From: Microvirga zambiensis WSM3693
Lineage (GTDB): Bacteria; Pseudomonadota; Alphaproteobacteria; Rhizobiales; Beijerinckiaceae
Direction of reading: 5' to 3'
Length of the DNA stretch: 64,000 nt
NCBI RefSeq assembly: GCF_016735695.1
Contig: NZ_JAERQD010000037.1
Location: 1 to 64,000, forward strand
Position 1 is the first letter of the stretch. Each line of letters starts with the position of its first letter. The translations under genes and the position numbers were made by a program. The notes below the pieces were generated by a model that did not search any database, was not told the DNA's origin, and saw only the letters and a program-made list of their open reading frames with translations. This document shows positions 40,706-49,058 of the stretch, piece after piece.

Positions 40706-42325
40706 ATGGCACATGCAGCTGATGCCGCTCACGCGGATCACCACGATCACCTTCCGACCTTCTGGCGCCGTTGGTTCTATTCGACGAACCACAAGGATAT
40801 CGGCACGCTCTACCTGATCTTCGGCTTCACGGCGGGCATCGTCGGCGGCCTTCTCTCCGTCGCCATGCGCCTGGAGCTGCAGGAGCCCGGCCTCCAGTAC
40901 TTCTCGAATCCGCAGGCCTTCAATGTCTTCGTGACCGGCCACGGCCTCATCATGGTGTTCTTCATGGTAATGCCCACGCTGATCGGCGGTTTCGGCAACT
41001 GGTTCATCCCGCTCATGATCGGCGCACCCGACATGGCCTTCCCGCGGATGAACAACATCTCGTTCTGGCTCACCGTTTCGGCCTTCGGCCTGATGCTCTG
41101 CTCGCTCTTCGTCGAAGGCGCTCCGGGCTCGCTCGGCTTCGGCGGCGGCTGGACGGTCTATCCGCCGCTCTCGACCGCGGGCCATCCGGGTCCCGCGCTC
41201 GACTTCGGCATCCTGGCCCTGCACCTCGCCGGTGCCGCCTCGATCCTCGGCGCGATCAACTTCATCACCACGATCCTCAACATGCGCGCTCCGGGCATGA
41301 CGCTGCACAAGATGCCGCTCTTCGCCTGGGCCATGCTGGTGACCGCGTTCCTGCTGCTCCTGTCGCTGCCGGTTCTCGCGGGTGCGATCACGATGCTGCT
41401 CACCGACCGCAACTTCGGCACGACCTTCTTCGAGCCGTCGGGCGGCGGCGATCCGGTGCTCTACCAGCACTTGTTCTGGTTCTTCGGCCACCCCGAAGTG
41501 TACATCATGATCCTGCCGGCCTTCGGCATCGTGTCCCACATCATCTCCACCTTCTCCAAGAAGCCGATCTTCGGTTATCTCGGCATGGCCTATGCCATGG
41601 TGGCGATCGGCGTGGTCGGCTTCGTCGTGTGGGCACACCACATGTACACGGTCGGCCTCTCGCTGCAGACGCAGGCCTATTTCGTGTTCGCCACGATGGT
41701 GATCGCGGTTCCCACCGGCGTGAAGATCTTCTCGTGGATCGCCACCATGTGGGGCGGCTCCATCCGCTTCACGGCGGCGATGCAGTGGGCTGTGGGCTTC
41801 GTGTTCCTGTTCACGGTCGGCGGCGTCACCGGCGTCGTGCTGGCGAACGCTCCCATCGACCGCTACATGCACGACACCTATTACGTGGTGGCCCACTTCC
41901 ACTACGTGCTGTCGCTCGGCGCGGTCTTCGTGATCTTCGCCGGCATCTACTACTGGTTCCCGAAGATCACCGGCTACATCATGCCCGACTGGATCGGCAG
42001 GCTGCATTTCTGGGTCGCGTTCATCGGCGCCAACGTGCTGTTCTTCCCGATGCACTTCCTCGGCCTCTCCGGCATGCCGCGCCGCTATGCGGATTACCCG
42101 GATGCCTTCGCGGGCTGGAACCTCGTGTCCTCGATTGGCGCCTACATCTTCTTCGCCGGCCTCTTCATCTTCATGTTCGGCGTGGTCTATGCTTTCGTCC
42201 GCAAGGAAAAGGCCGCCGACAATCCGTGGGGCGAAGGTGCGACGACGCTGGAATGGACGCTGTCCTCTCCGCCTCCGTACCACCAGTTCGAGACGCTGCC
42301 GCGCGTCATCGACACGGGCCACTAA
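40706..42325 (+). CDS. coxA: Cytochrome c oxidase subunit I (aa3 type)
   Basis: Catalytic subunit with heme a, heme a3 and CuB, reducing oxygen to water and pumping protons. The 539-residue protein has twelve membrane helices. Visible landmarks are WFYSTNHKDIGTLYLIFG at the start, WFFGHPEVYIMILPAFGI with the His-Tyr crosslink, WAHHMYTVGL, and HDTYYVVAHFHYVLSLG with the heme ligands. The C-terminal PPPYHQFETLPRVID is typical for alphaproteobacterial A-type oxidases. It lies 28 bp behind coxB; heme O synthase follows after a 128-bp gap with small hairpins. Confidence 0.97.
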   Translation: MAHAADAAHADHHDHLPTFWRRWFYSTNHKDIGTLYLIFGFTAGIVGGLLSVAMRLELQEPGLQYFSNPQAFNVFVTGHGLIMVFFMVMPTLIGGFGNWFIPLMIGAPDMAFPRMNNISFWLTVSAFGLMLCSLFVEGAPGSLGFGGGWTVYPPLSTAGHPGPALDFGILALHLAGAASILGAINFITTILNMRAPGMTLHKMPLFAWAMLVTAFLLLLSLPVLAGAITMLLTDRNFGTTFFEPSGGGDPVLYQHLFWFFGHPEVYIMILPAFGIVSHIISTFSKKPIFGYLGMAYAMVAIGVVGFVVWAHHMYTVGLSLQTQAYFVFATMVIAVPTGVKIFSWIATMWGGSIRFTAAMQWAVGFVFLFTVGGVTGVVLANAPIDRYMHDTYYVVAHFHYVLSLGAVFVIFAGIYYWFPKITGYIMPDWIGRLHFWVAFIGANVLFFPMHFLGLSGMPRRYADYPDAFAGWNLVSSIGAYIFFAGLFIFMFGVVYAFVRKEKAADNPWGEGATTLEWTLSSPPPYHQFETLPRVIDTGH

Positions 42326-42366
42326 AGTATTCGAGTGGGCGGCCCTGCGCCGCCCGCTCCTCCCCA

Positions 42367-42390
42367 GAGGGCTTCACTTTTCAAGCCCTC
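42367..42390 (+). other. Intercistronic hairpin between coxA and ctaB
   Basis: GAGGGCTT and AAGCCCTC arms with an 8-nt loop, without a T-tract. A second G/C-rich stem (GGGCGG/CCGCCC) lies just before it. They could stabilise the coxA mRNA or lower read-through into the assembly genes. Confidence 0.45.
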
Positions 42391-42453
42391 CGGCGAGGAG
42401 CCGACCATCGGAGGCCTTTTCGGCCTCGTCACGGCATTTCGGAAGATTCAGTT

Positions 42454-43410
42454 ATGAGCACCATGTCGAACAGCCTGGCCGAACCCCAAACCGAAAGCCG
42501 CGTCACCGCAGGCCTCTCTCAGGGTGACGTGTCCGACTTCTTCGCTCTCCTGAAGCCGCGCGTGATGTTTCTCGTCGTCTTCACCGCGCTCGTCGGCATG
42601 GTGGTGAGCCATCCGGACGTTCATCCCGTCGTTGCGTTCGTGTCCCTGCTGATGATCGCTGTCGGTGGCGGCGCCTCCGGTGCCCTGAACATGTGGTGGG
42701 ATGCCGATATCGACGCGATCATGACCCGCACGCGCAAGCGTCCGATCCCGGCCGGCAAGATCCAGCCCGGCGAGGCGCTCGCCTTCGGCCTGACCCTGGC
42801 CTTCGGTTCGGTCATTATCCTCGGCCTTGCCAGCAACTGGCTCGCTGCAGGCCTCCTCGCCTTCACGATCTTCTTCTACGTGGTGATCTACTCCATGTGG
42901 CTGAAACGCTGGACGCCGCAGAACATCGTCATCGGCGGCGCGGCAGGTGCCCTCCCCCCGGTCGTGGCGCAGGCCGCCGTGACCGGTCACGTCGCGCTGG
43001 ACAGCATCGTGCTGTTCGCGATCATCTTCATGTGGACGCCGCCGCATTTCTGGGCGCTCGCCCTGGTGAAGTCGAGCGATTACGAGCGCGCCGGCATTCC
43101 CATGCTGCCGAATGTGGCCGGGCCGGATGCCACCCGCTTCCAGATCCTGGCCTACACCGTCCTTCTGGCGCCGCTGGGCATGGCGCCCGTCGCGCTCGGC
43201 TTCGGCGGCCTCGCCTATGCCATCGTCTCGCTCGTCGGCGGCCTCGGGATGCTGGCGCTAGCGGTGCAGGTCTATCGCCTGCGCAAGGGCGAGCCGGCCA
43301 TGCGGGTGGCCCAGCAGCTCTTCGGCTTTTCCATCCTGTACCTCTTCCTGCTCTTCGCGACCCTGCTCGCGGAGCACGGTTTCGGCTTCTTCCGGCCGGT
43401 TTTCGGGTGA
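42454..43410 (+). CDS. ctaB: Protoheme IX farnesyltransferase (heme O synthase)
   Basis: Adds a farnesyl group to protoheme for heme a synthesis. The 318-residue UbiA-type membrane protein has the prenyl-diphosphate Asp motifs NMWWDADIDAIMTRTRKRPI and MWTPPHFWALALVKSSDYER, together with LLKPRVMFLVVFTALVGM near the N-terminus. Nine membrane helices are expected. Placed between coxA and coxF as in most Rhizobiales. The ATG at 42454 fits; the larger frame upstream is an overlap with coxA in another phase. Confidence 0.96.
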   Translation: MSTMSNSLAEPQTESRVTAGLSQGDVSDFFALLKPRVMFLVVFTALVGMVVSHPDVHPVVAFVSLLMIAVGGGASGALNMWWDADIDAIMTRTRKRPIPAGKIQPGEALAFGLTLAFGSVIILGLASNWLAAGLLAFTIFFYVVIYSMWLKRWTPQNIVIGGAAGALPPVVAQAAVTGHVALDSIVLFAIIFMWTPPHFWALALVKSSDYERAGIPMLPNVAGPDATRFQILAYTVLLAPLGMAPVALGFGGLAYAIVSLVGGLGMLALAVQVYRLRKGEPAMRVAQQLFGFSILYLFLLFATLLAEHGFGFFRPVFG

Positions 43411-43414
43411 TCGG

Positions 43415-43576
43415 ATGGCTGACCCCAAAGCTCCCCGCAGCCTGACTCCCGAGGAACAGAAGCGGCGTCGCAAACGTTCGCTGGCGCTGGCTCTCACCCT
43501 CGGCGGCCTCGTGCTGATCTTCTACGTGATCACGATCGCGAAGCTCGGGCCCGGCGTCATGCAGCGTCCTATGTGA
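43415..43576 (+). CDS. coxF: CoxF-type small membrane protein of oxidase assembly
   Basis: A 53-residue frame that is easily missed because of its size. It starts MADPKAPRSLTPEEQKRRRK, has one membrane helix (LALTLGGLVLIFYVITIAKL) and ends GPGVMQRPM. This matches the tiny CoxF proteins between ctaB and ctaG in Rhizobiales; the exact function is not established. The spacing is tight: 4 bp after the ctaB stop and 8 bp before ctaG, consistent with translational coupling. Confidence 0.85.
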   Translation: MADPKAPRSLTPEEQKRRRKRSLALALTLGGLVLIFYVITIAKLGPGVMQRPM

Positions 43577-43584
43577 GGTTCGAC

Positions 43585-44175
43585 ATGGCTGAGACTCCCA
43601 ACCTCGAACGCAAGATGCAACGCACGGCCTTCGCCTGCGTCGGCATCGTCGTGGGCATGGTCGGCCTCGCCTACGCCTCCGTGCCGCTCTACGACCTCTT
43701 CTGCAAGGTGACGGGCTTCGGCGGCACGCCGATCGTCCGCGACGAGAACGGCTCCGAGGTGATGGACCGGATCATCTCCGTGCGCTTCGACTCCAACGTG
43801 GCGCCCGGCCTCAACTGGCGCTTTTCGCCGGAGAAGCCCGAGGTCAAGGTCAAGCTCGGCGAGACCACGACGGTTTATTACAAGGTCACCAATGCCGGCG
43901 ACAGGCCGAGCACGGGGATCGCCACCTACAACGTGCAGCCGGACCTCGCCGGCACCTATTTCTCGAAGCTCGAATGCTTCTGCTTCACCGAGCAAACGCT
44001 CCAGCCGGGCGAGACTCTGGAATCCGCGGTCGTGTTCTACGTCGACCCCCGCCTCGTGCAGGACCCCGACGTGAAGGATCTGACCTCCATCACTCTCTCC
44101 TACACCTACTTCCCCTCCAAGGGGGGCAAGCCGGTGGCGGAGGCGACATCATCCACCAAACCCATCGCGCAATAA
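43585..44175 (+). CDS. ctaG: Cytochrome c oxidase assembly protein CtaG (Cox11 type)
   Basis: Inserts copper into the CuB site of subunit I. The 196-residue product has a single N-terminal membrane helix (AFACVGIVVGMVGLAYASVP), the Cox11 pattern YDLFCKVTGFGGT, and the copper-binding CFCF motif in KLECFCFTEQTLQPGE; the C-terminal domain ends LSYTYFPSKGGKP. The start at 43585 has AGG upstream; a GTG at 43573 is in frame but overlaps coxF. It lies between coxF and ctaE, the usual order. Confidence 0.95.
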   Translation: MAETPNLERKMQRTAFACVGIVVGMVGLAYASVPLYDLFCKVTGFGGTPIVRDENGSEVMDRIISVRFDSNVAPGLNWRFSPEKPEVKVKLGETTTVYYKVTNAGDRPSTGIATYNVQPDLAGTYFSKLECFCFTEQTLQPGETLESAVVFYVDPRLVQDPDVKDLTSITLSYTYFPSKGGKPVAEATSSTKPIAQ

Positions 44176-44243
44176 GGGACGTGACAAGCTGGGCGGAAAC
44201 GTCCTAAAGCGAGATCACCTTCGAGGCACGGAGACGACACGAA

Positions 44244-45107
44244 ATGGCCGAGGCCCACGCCAAGAACCACGACTACCACATCCTTGAGCCGAGCCCGTGG
44301 CCGCTCATCGGCGCGGTCAGCGCCTTCCTCATGGCATCCGGGTTCGTGACCTGGTGGAAGGCCCTCACCATTGCCGGGATGCATCTCGGCCCGTTCATTT
44401 TCGGCGCAGGCATCATCGGCGTTCTCTACACCATGCTCAGCTGGTGGACCGACGTGGTGAAGGAGGCCAACACGGGCTCGCACACCCGCGTGGTCCAGCT
44501 CCACCACCGCTACGGCATGATGATGTTCATCGCCTCCGAGGTGATGTTCTTCGCTGCCTGGTTCTGGGCTTATTTCGACGCGGCGCTCTATGCCGGCGAC
44601 CCGCAGCTCTACGCCCGCGTCGAGGCACTCGGCGGCGTGTGGCCGCCCAAGGGCATCGAGACCTTCGACCCCTGGCACCTGCCGCTCCTCAACACCCTGA
44701 TCCTGCTCACCTCGGGCACCACGGTGACCTGGGCGCACCACGCGCTTCTCGAGAACGACCGCCAGGGCCTCAAGGCGGGCCTGTGGCTCACGGTGATCCT
44801 CGGCATCCTGTTCAGCTTCGTTCAGGCCTACGAGTACAGCCACGCGGCCTTCGGCTTCAAAGGCAACATCTACGGCGCCACCTTCTTCATGGCGACGGGT
44901 TTCCACGGCGCGCACGTGATCATCGGCACGATCTTCCTCGCCGTCTGCCTGCTGCGCGCCTATCGCGGCGACTTCACGCCCAAGCAGCACCTCGGCTTCG
45001 AGTTCGCCGCCTGGTACTGGCACTTCGTCGACGTGGTGTGGCTGTTCCTCTTCGCCGCCATCTACGTGTGGGGCTACGGCGGCCCGGTGGCCGGCGGCGG
45101 TCACTGA
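44244..45107 (+). CDS. ctaE: Cytochrome c oxidase subunit III
   Basis: The 287-residue seven-helix subunit stabilises subunit I and its proton uptake. Recognisable segments are KNHDYHILEPSPWPLIGAVS at the start, ASEVMFFAAWFWAYFDAALY, GTTVTWAHHALLENDRQGLK, and WYWHFVDVVWLFLFAAIYVW at the end. It lies 68 bp behind ctaG and is followed by a terminator-like hairpin, after which DUF983 and SURF1 genes continue in the same direction. Confidence 0.97.
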   Translation: MAEAHAKNHDYHILEPSPWPLIGAVSAFLMASGFVTWWKALTIAGMHLGPFIFGAGIIGVLYTMLSWWTDVVKEANTGSHTRVVQLHHRYGMMMFIASEVMFFAAWFWAYFDAALYAGDPQLYARVEALGGVWPPKGIETFDPWHLPLLNTLILLTSGTTVTWAHHALLENDRQGLKAGLWLTVILGILFSFVQAYEYSHAAFGFKGNIYGATFFMATGFHGAHVIIGTIFLAVCLLRAYRGDFTPKQHLGFEFAAWYWHFVDVVWLFLFAAIYVWGYGGPVAGGGH

Positions 45108-45136
45108 CCCCCCTTACCGCAATTGAGATCCGGCAG

Positions 45137-45164
45137 GGGCGGCGTCAGGCCGCCCTTCGCTTTT
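45137..45164 (+). terminator. Terminator-like hairpin behind ctaE
   Basis: Stem GGGCGGC / GCCGCCC with a 5-nt loop followed by TTCGCTTTT. The T-tract is imperfect, so partial read-through into the DUF983-SURF1 pair is plausible. Confidence 0.5.
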
Positions 45165-45224
45165 GGGCTCCTCGTCGCCATCTGCGAGAGAGTTCGCCGA
45201 CCGGCACTTGTCTGGAGAAAAGCC

Positions 45225-45596
45225 GTGGCTCACGATCCTTCCCTGCCCTCGCCCATCACGACCGGACTGAAGGGGCTGTGCCCCCGCTGCGGCAAGGGGC
45301 ATCTGTTCCAGGGCTTCCTGAAGGTTCAGCCGAAATGCGAGGCCTGCGGCCTCGATCTCGCCTTCGCCGATACGGGCGACGGGCCGGCCTTCTTCGTGAT
45401 GTCCTTCGTCGGCATCGTGGTGGTGGCCCTGGCGCTGTGGGCCGAGTTCACCTATGAGCCGCCGATCTGGCTTCACCTCATCATGTGGACGACCCTGAGC
45501 ATCGCCCTCAGCCTCCTCCTCGTGCGGCCGCTCAAGGGCGTGCTGGTCAATCTGCAATACCACCACAAGGCCGAGGAAGGGCGCTTCCACAAGTGA
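45225..45596 (+). CDS. DUF983 family membrane protein
   Basis: A 123-residue protein from a GTG start with GGAG upstream. It has an N-terminal zinc-ribbon-like pair of cysteine motifs (GLCPRCGKGHLF and KCEACGLDLAFADTGDG) and two membrane helices (FFVMSFVGIVVVALALWAEF and LHLIMWTTLSIALSLLLVRP). DUF983 genes regularly stand next to oxidase genes in alphaproteobacteria; a role in oxidase assembly is likely but not proven. Its stop overlaps the SURF1 start by GTGA, so both are translated as a pair. Confidence 0.9.
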   Translation: MAHDPSLPSPITTGLKGLCPRCGKGHLFQGFLKVQPKCEACGLDLAFADTGDGPAFFVMSFVGIVVVALALWAEFTYEPPIWLHLIMWTTLSIALSLLLVRPLKGVLVNLQYHHKAEEGRFHK

Positions 45597-46360
45597 CCGC
45601 CTCCGGATCGCACAAGGGACGCTCGCTCGTCGTTCCGGGTCTTGCGGCCCTCGTGGCGCTGGCCATCCTGATCGGGCTAGGCACCTGGCAGCTCCAGCGC
45701 ATGGCCTGGAAGGAAGACCTGATCGCGCAGATCCAGGCCCGCGCCTATGGCGAGCCGGGCGCCATCCTGCCGGAACCGGAATGGGCCTCCTGGCGGGCGG
45801 ACCGGGACGAGTTCCGCAAGGTTCGGGTGACCGGCACCTTCCTTCATGAGTTCGAAGCCCCCGTCTACGGCCTCGCTCCAGGCGAGCGTCAGGGCGCGCC
45901 GATCCAGGGCTATTATCTGATCACGCCCCTGAAGCTTGCGAGCGGCGCCATCGTGATGGTCAACCGCGGCTTCATCCCGACCGATCTGCGCGATCCCGCC
46001 CGCCGCTCCGAGAGCCAGCCCACGGGCGATGTGACGATCACCGGCCTCGTGCGCGCTCCGGAGGTGCGCAACACGTTTACGCCCAATGACGACCCCGCCA
46101 AGAACCAATGGTTCGCCCGCGACCCGCAGGCCATTGCCGCAGCCCACAAGCTCGAGCGCGTGGCGCCTTTCCTGATCGACGCGGATGCGAGCCCCAATCC
46201 CGGCGGCTGGCCGCGCGGCGGACAGACCCCGCTGACCCTGCCGAACAACCACCTGCAATACGCGATCACCTGGTTCGGAATCGCGCTGACGCTCATCGGC
46301 GTCTTCGCGGCCTTCGCCTGGCGGCGGCTGCAGGGGCCGGCTTCAGCCGAGCTGAAATAG
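45593..46360 (+). CDS. surf1: SURF1 family cytochrome oxidase assembly protein
   Basis: Helps heme a insertion into subunit I. The 255-residue protein has one membrane helix near each end (VVPGLAALVALAILIGLGTW and YAITWFGIALTLIGVFAAFA) and a periplasmic domain between them with GTWQLQRMAWKEDLI, VRVTGTFLHEFE, GYYLITPL and VNRGFIPTDLRDP. The GTG start at 45593 overlaps the DUF983 stop. Its last 18 nt overlap the end of a convergent small membrane-protein gene. Confidence 0.94.
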   Translation: MTASGSHKGRSLVVPGLAALVALAILIGLGTWQLQRMAWKEDLIAQIQARAYGEPGAILPEPEWASWRADRDEFRKVRVTGTFLHEFEAPVYGLAPGERQGAPIQGYYLITPLKLASGAIVMVNRGFIPTDLRDPARRSESQPTGDVTITGLVRAPEVRNTFTPNDDPAKNQWFARDPQAIAAAHKLERVAPFLIDADASPNPGGWPRGGQTPLTLPNNHLQYAITWFGIALTLIGVFAAFAWRRLQGPASAELK

Positions 46361-46711
46361 GACGAAGAGGCCGAAGCCGAGGATGATCAGCCCGGCGCTG
46401 ACCACCTTGGCGACGAAGAGCCATTTCAGAAGCGCCTCGTTCTCCGCTCTCCGCTCGGCCCGCTCGGCGCGGGTCATGCGCTCCTGCGCGATGAATTGCT
46501 GCGCATAGAGCGAAGTCGTCATGTCATTGCTGGTAGCGCCATCCTTCTCCAGTTCGATGCGCTGGGCCATGACGCCGATGATGAGACCGAGAACGCCGAG
46601 GCCAAGGAAGCCCGCCAAGAGAAACGCACCGAGGGCTATGCCTGCCAGCACGCCGGCCAGAATGGGGAGCAGGATCCAGTCGATCCGGGTCATGCGCATG
46701 GGCGAAAGCAT
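46343..46711 (-). CDS. Small membrane protein of unknown function
   Basis: The reading frame gives 122 residues from an ATG at 46711 (further ATGs at 46699 and 46693 are possible). A basic start (MLSPMRMTRIDW) leads into two close membrane helices (LPILAGVLAGIALGAFLLAG and LGLGVLGLIIGVMAQRI), a charged stretch rich in Glu and Arg (MTRAERAERRAENEALLKW), then a third helix (AKVVSAGLIILGFGLFVLF). I do not recognise the family. The hydrophobicity pattern supports a real gene, but overlap with the SURF1 3' end and a weak ribosome site leave doubt. Confidence 0.6.
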   Translation of the reverse strand: MLSPMRMTRIDWILLPILAGVLAGIALGAFLLAGFLGLGVLGLIIGVMAQRIELEKDGATSNDMTTSLYAQQFIAQERMTRAERAERRAENEALLKWLFVAKVVSAGLIILGFGLFVLFQLG

Positions 46712-46934
46712 CCCAAGGCGGCGAGCTTGGCTTATCGTCCTGACGATTGTACCATGTCTCCCATGTTCACGCTTCTCACGTCCGTAACCCGTCTCACGAT
46801 GCGCCTTGCAGGGCGTACGGGAGAGGCTTTGCGCATCGGTTAAGCGTCGAGCATTCCCGACAAGCCCTGCGGAGACGAGCAGGGCTTCTCCAAAAAGCTT
46901 CGGTTCGCCTCCGCCCCCTTCAGAGGAGAGCGAC

Positions 46935-47465
46935 ATGAACCAGCAGCCTGAAAATCATCCCCCCAGTCCCGTCGAGGACATCGTCATTCGCGCAGCCCGC
47001 CCCATGGATTGCGAGGGAATCGCGGCGCTCGCGAACATGCCCGGCTATCGTTGGGGCACGTTGCGGCTGCCTCATCAGACCCCGGAGGCGACCCTGAAAT
47101 GGCTCGAGAGCCTGAACCCGGCCAACAATGTCAGCCTGGTTGTCGAGAAAAGCGGCCGGATCATCGGCAGCGGAGGGTTCGAGCACCAGACGGGACGGCG
47201 TGCCCACGTCGCCTATCTCGGCATGGGCCTGCACGACGAATTCTGCGGACAGGGCATCGGCTCCCGGCTGCTGCGCGAGCTGATCATGATCGCCGACGAC
47301 TGGATGAACCTGCGGCGGATCGAACTGACCGTCTACGTGGACAATGCGCGGGCCGTCGCCCTCTACGAGCGCCACGGGTTCGCGATGGAGGGCACCCACC
47401 GGGATTATGCCTTCCGGGGCGGCGCCTTCGTCGATGCCTATGCGATGGCGCGCATAAAACCATGA
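46935..47465 (+). CDS. GNAT-family N-acetyltransferase
   Basis: The 176-residue product starts at an ATG with AGAGGAG 7 nt upstream. It has the GNAT fold with the acetyl-CoA loop LHDEFCGQGIGSRLLREL (Q/R-x-x-G-x-G/A pattern) and VYVDNARAVALYERHGF, the typical beta5-alpha4 segment of RimI/YhhY-like enzymes. The substrate is unknown; similar proteins act on amino acids, polyamines or protein N-termini. It stands alone, 224 bp behind the divergent small membrane gene and followed by two palindromes. Confidence 0.9.
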   Translation: MNQQPENHPPSPVEDIVIRAARPMDCEGIAALANMPGYRWGTLRLPHQTPEATLKWLESLNPANNVSLVVEKSGRIIGSGGFEHQTGRRAHVAYLGMGLHDEFCGQGIGSRLLRELIMIADDWMNLRRIELTVYVDNARAVALYERHGFAMEGTHRDYAFRGGAFVDAYAMARIKP

Positions 47466-47512
47466 TATCTGCGACCGGATGCGGCTTGCCGTGTCCGGTT
47501 CATGACCATAAA

Positions 47513-47557
47513 GCATCTTCCGGCGAAGTGGATACCGGTTCGCCGATAAGAAGATGC
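47513..47557. repeat. Family C palindrome
   Basis: GCATCTTC-N-GGCGAAGTGGATACCGGTTCGCC-type element with outer arms GCATCTT/AAGATGC and inner GGCGAA/TTCGCC. This short element is of the kind found in hundreds of copies in Rhizobiales genomes. Confidence 0.75.
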
Positions 47558-47570
47558 GGCTAATGACCCA

Positions 47571-47613
47571 TTAGAGCGGTTTGCAATTTCAAAAAGATTG
47601 CAAACCGCTCTAA
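47571..47613. repeat. Perfect 17-bp-arm palindrome upstream of thrC
   Basis: TTAGAGCGGTTTGCAAT and ATTGCAAACCGCTCTAA are perfect inverse copies around a 9-nt loop, 29 nt before the thrC start codon. The GNAT gene ends about 105 bp upstream, so it may be a repeat, a terminator of that gene, or a leader hairpin for thrC. Confidence 0.85.
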
Positions 47614-47642
47614 TGTCCGCCGGAATTTCCAGGAGATCCAAC

Positions 47643-49058
47643 GTGCTCCATGTCTCGACCCGGGGGGAAGCCCCCGCGCTCGGTTTCGCCGATGCCCTGC
47701 TGACCGGCCTTGCCCGTGACGGCGGCCTCTACCTCCCGGAAGCTTGGCCGGCACTCACGGCCGAAACGATCCGCGGTTTCGCCGGGCAACCCTATGCGGA
47801 GGTCGCAAAGGCCGCGCTCGGCCCCCTGGTCGACGGCGACATTCCCGAGGCCGCATTCGGGGGCATGATCGACGAGGCTTACGCCTCGTTCCGGCACGCC
47901 GCCGTCTGCCCGCTGACGCAGATCGGCGACAACCTGTTCGTGCTCGAGCTCTTTCACGGCCCGACGCTTGCCTTCAAGGACGTGGCGATGCAGCTGCTCG
48001 GGCGGCTCATGGACCACGTGCTTAAAAGCCGCGGCGCACGCGCCACCATCGTCGGCGCCACCTCGGGCGACACGGGAAGCGCCGCGGTCGAGGCCTTCAA
48101 GGGGCTCGATCAGGTCGACATCTTCATCCTCTACCCGCATGGCCGCGTCTCGGACGTGCAGCGGCGCCAGATGACGACGGTGGCCTCGCCGAACGTCCAT
48201 GCGCTGGCGGTCGAGGGCACCTTCGACGATTGCCAGACCATGGTGAAGGGCATGTTCAACCATGCCCGCTTCCGCGACGAGCTGCAGCTCTCCGGCGTGA
48301 ACTCGATCAACTGGGCGCGCGTCGCGGCGCAGGCGGTCTACTATTTCACCGCCGCCGTCGCGCTGGGCTCGCCCTACCGCCCGGTGTCCTTCTCGGTGCC
48401 CACCGGCAATTTCGGCGATATCCTCGCCGGCTTCGTCGCCAAGCGGATGGGACTGCCCATAGATCGGCTGATGATCGGCACCAACGCCAACGACATCCTG
48501 GCCCGAACCCTCGCCTCGGGCACCTACGAGATGAAGGGCGTCGAGCCCACCACCTCGCCGTCGATGGACATTCAGATCTCGTCCAATTTCGAACGGCTGC
48601 TGTTCGAGGTCTACGGCCGCGACGGCGGGGCCGTGCGCCGCCTCATGGCGAGCCTCAACCAGTCCCGTGCCTTCACCATCGACGCGGATCCGCTCGCGCG
48701 CATCCGTAACGAATTCACGGCGACGGCCGTGAACGAAGACAACGTGATCGCGGAGATGGCGGAGACCTATCGCAGCACCGGCTATGTGCTCGATCCGCAC
48801 AGCGCCGTCGGCACCCGTGCCGGCCGCGCGCTGCTGAAGGACGATCCGCAAACGCCCGTCATCGCCCTCTCCACCGCCCATCCCGCGAAATTTCCCGATG
48901 CGGTCGAGCGCGCGACGGGCATCCGCCCCGCACTTCCGCCGCACATGGCGGATCTGATGGAGCGCAAGGAGAGCTTCACGATTCTCCCGAACGATCAGGC
49001 TGCGGTCGAGCGCTTCATCCGCGAGCGCGCACGGGCGGTCAGAGGCGCTGCCGCATGA
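47643..49058 (+). CDS. thrC: Threonine synthase
   Basis: Converts O-phosphohomoserine to threonine with pyridoxal phosphate. The 471-residue product starts at a GTG with AGGAG 8 nt upstream (VLHVSTRGEAPALGFADALL), the usual N-terminus; an ATG at 47613 in frame would lie in the palindrome. The PLP lysine is in HGPTLAFKDVAMQLLGRLMD, the phosphate loop is GATSGDTGSAAVEAFKG, and VPTGNFGDILAGFVAKRMG is the later cofactor motif. The stop overlaps the start of the M16 peptidase gene (ATGA), an order that is common in Rhizobiales. ThrB lies 7 kb away. Confidence 0.96.
   Translation: MLHVSTRGEAPALGFADALLTGLARDGGLYLPEAWPALTAETIRGFAGQPYAEVAKAALGPLVDGDIPEAAFGGMIDEAYASFRHAAVCPLTQIGDNLFVLELFHGPTLAFKDVAMQLLGRLMDHVLKSRGARATIVGATSGDTGSAAVEAFKGLDQVDIFILYPHGRVSDVQRRQMTTVASPNVHALAVEGTFDDCQTMVKGMFNHARFRDELQLSGVNSINWARVAAQAVYYFTAAVALGSPYRPVSFSVPTGNFGDILAGFVAKRMGLPIDRLMIGTNANDILARTLASGTYEMKGVEPTTSPSMDIQISSNFERLLFEVYGRDGGAVRRLMASLNQSRAFTIDADPLARIRNEFTATAVNEDNVIAEMAETYRSTGYVLDPHSAVGTRAGRALLKDDPQTPVIALSTAHPAKFPDAVERATGIRPALPPHMADLMERKESFTILPNDQAAVERFIRERARAVRGAAA

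Noticed and set aside
38992..40707. 571-codon minus-strand frame containing IalB
   Set aside because: Only the last 174 codons are IalB; the rest is antisense to coxB and has no protein features.
40655..42322. 555-codon open frame opposite coxA
   Set aside because: His/Asp/Arg-rich shadow product typical of antisense frames in GC-rich membrane genes; coxA is beyond doubt.
40771..42453. Upstream part of an 879-codon frame that ends with ctaB
   Set aside because: This part is an out-of-phase overlap with coxA; the real ctaB starts at 42454 with the family N-terminus.
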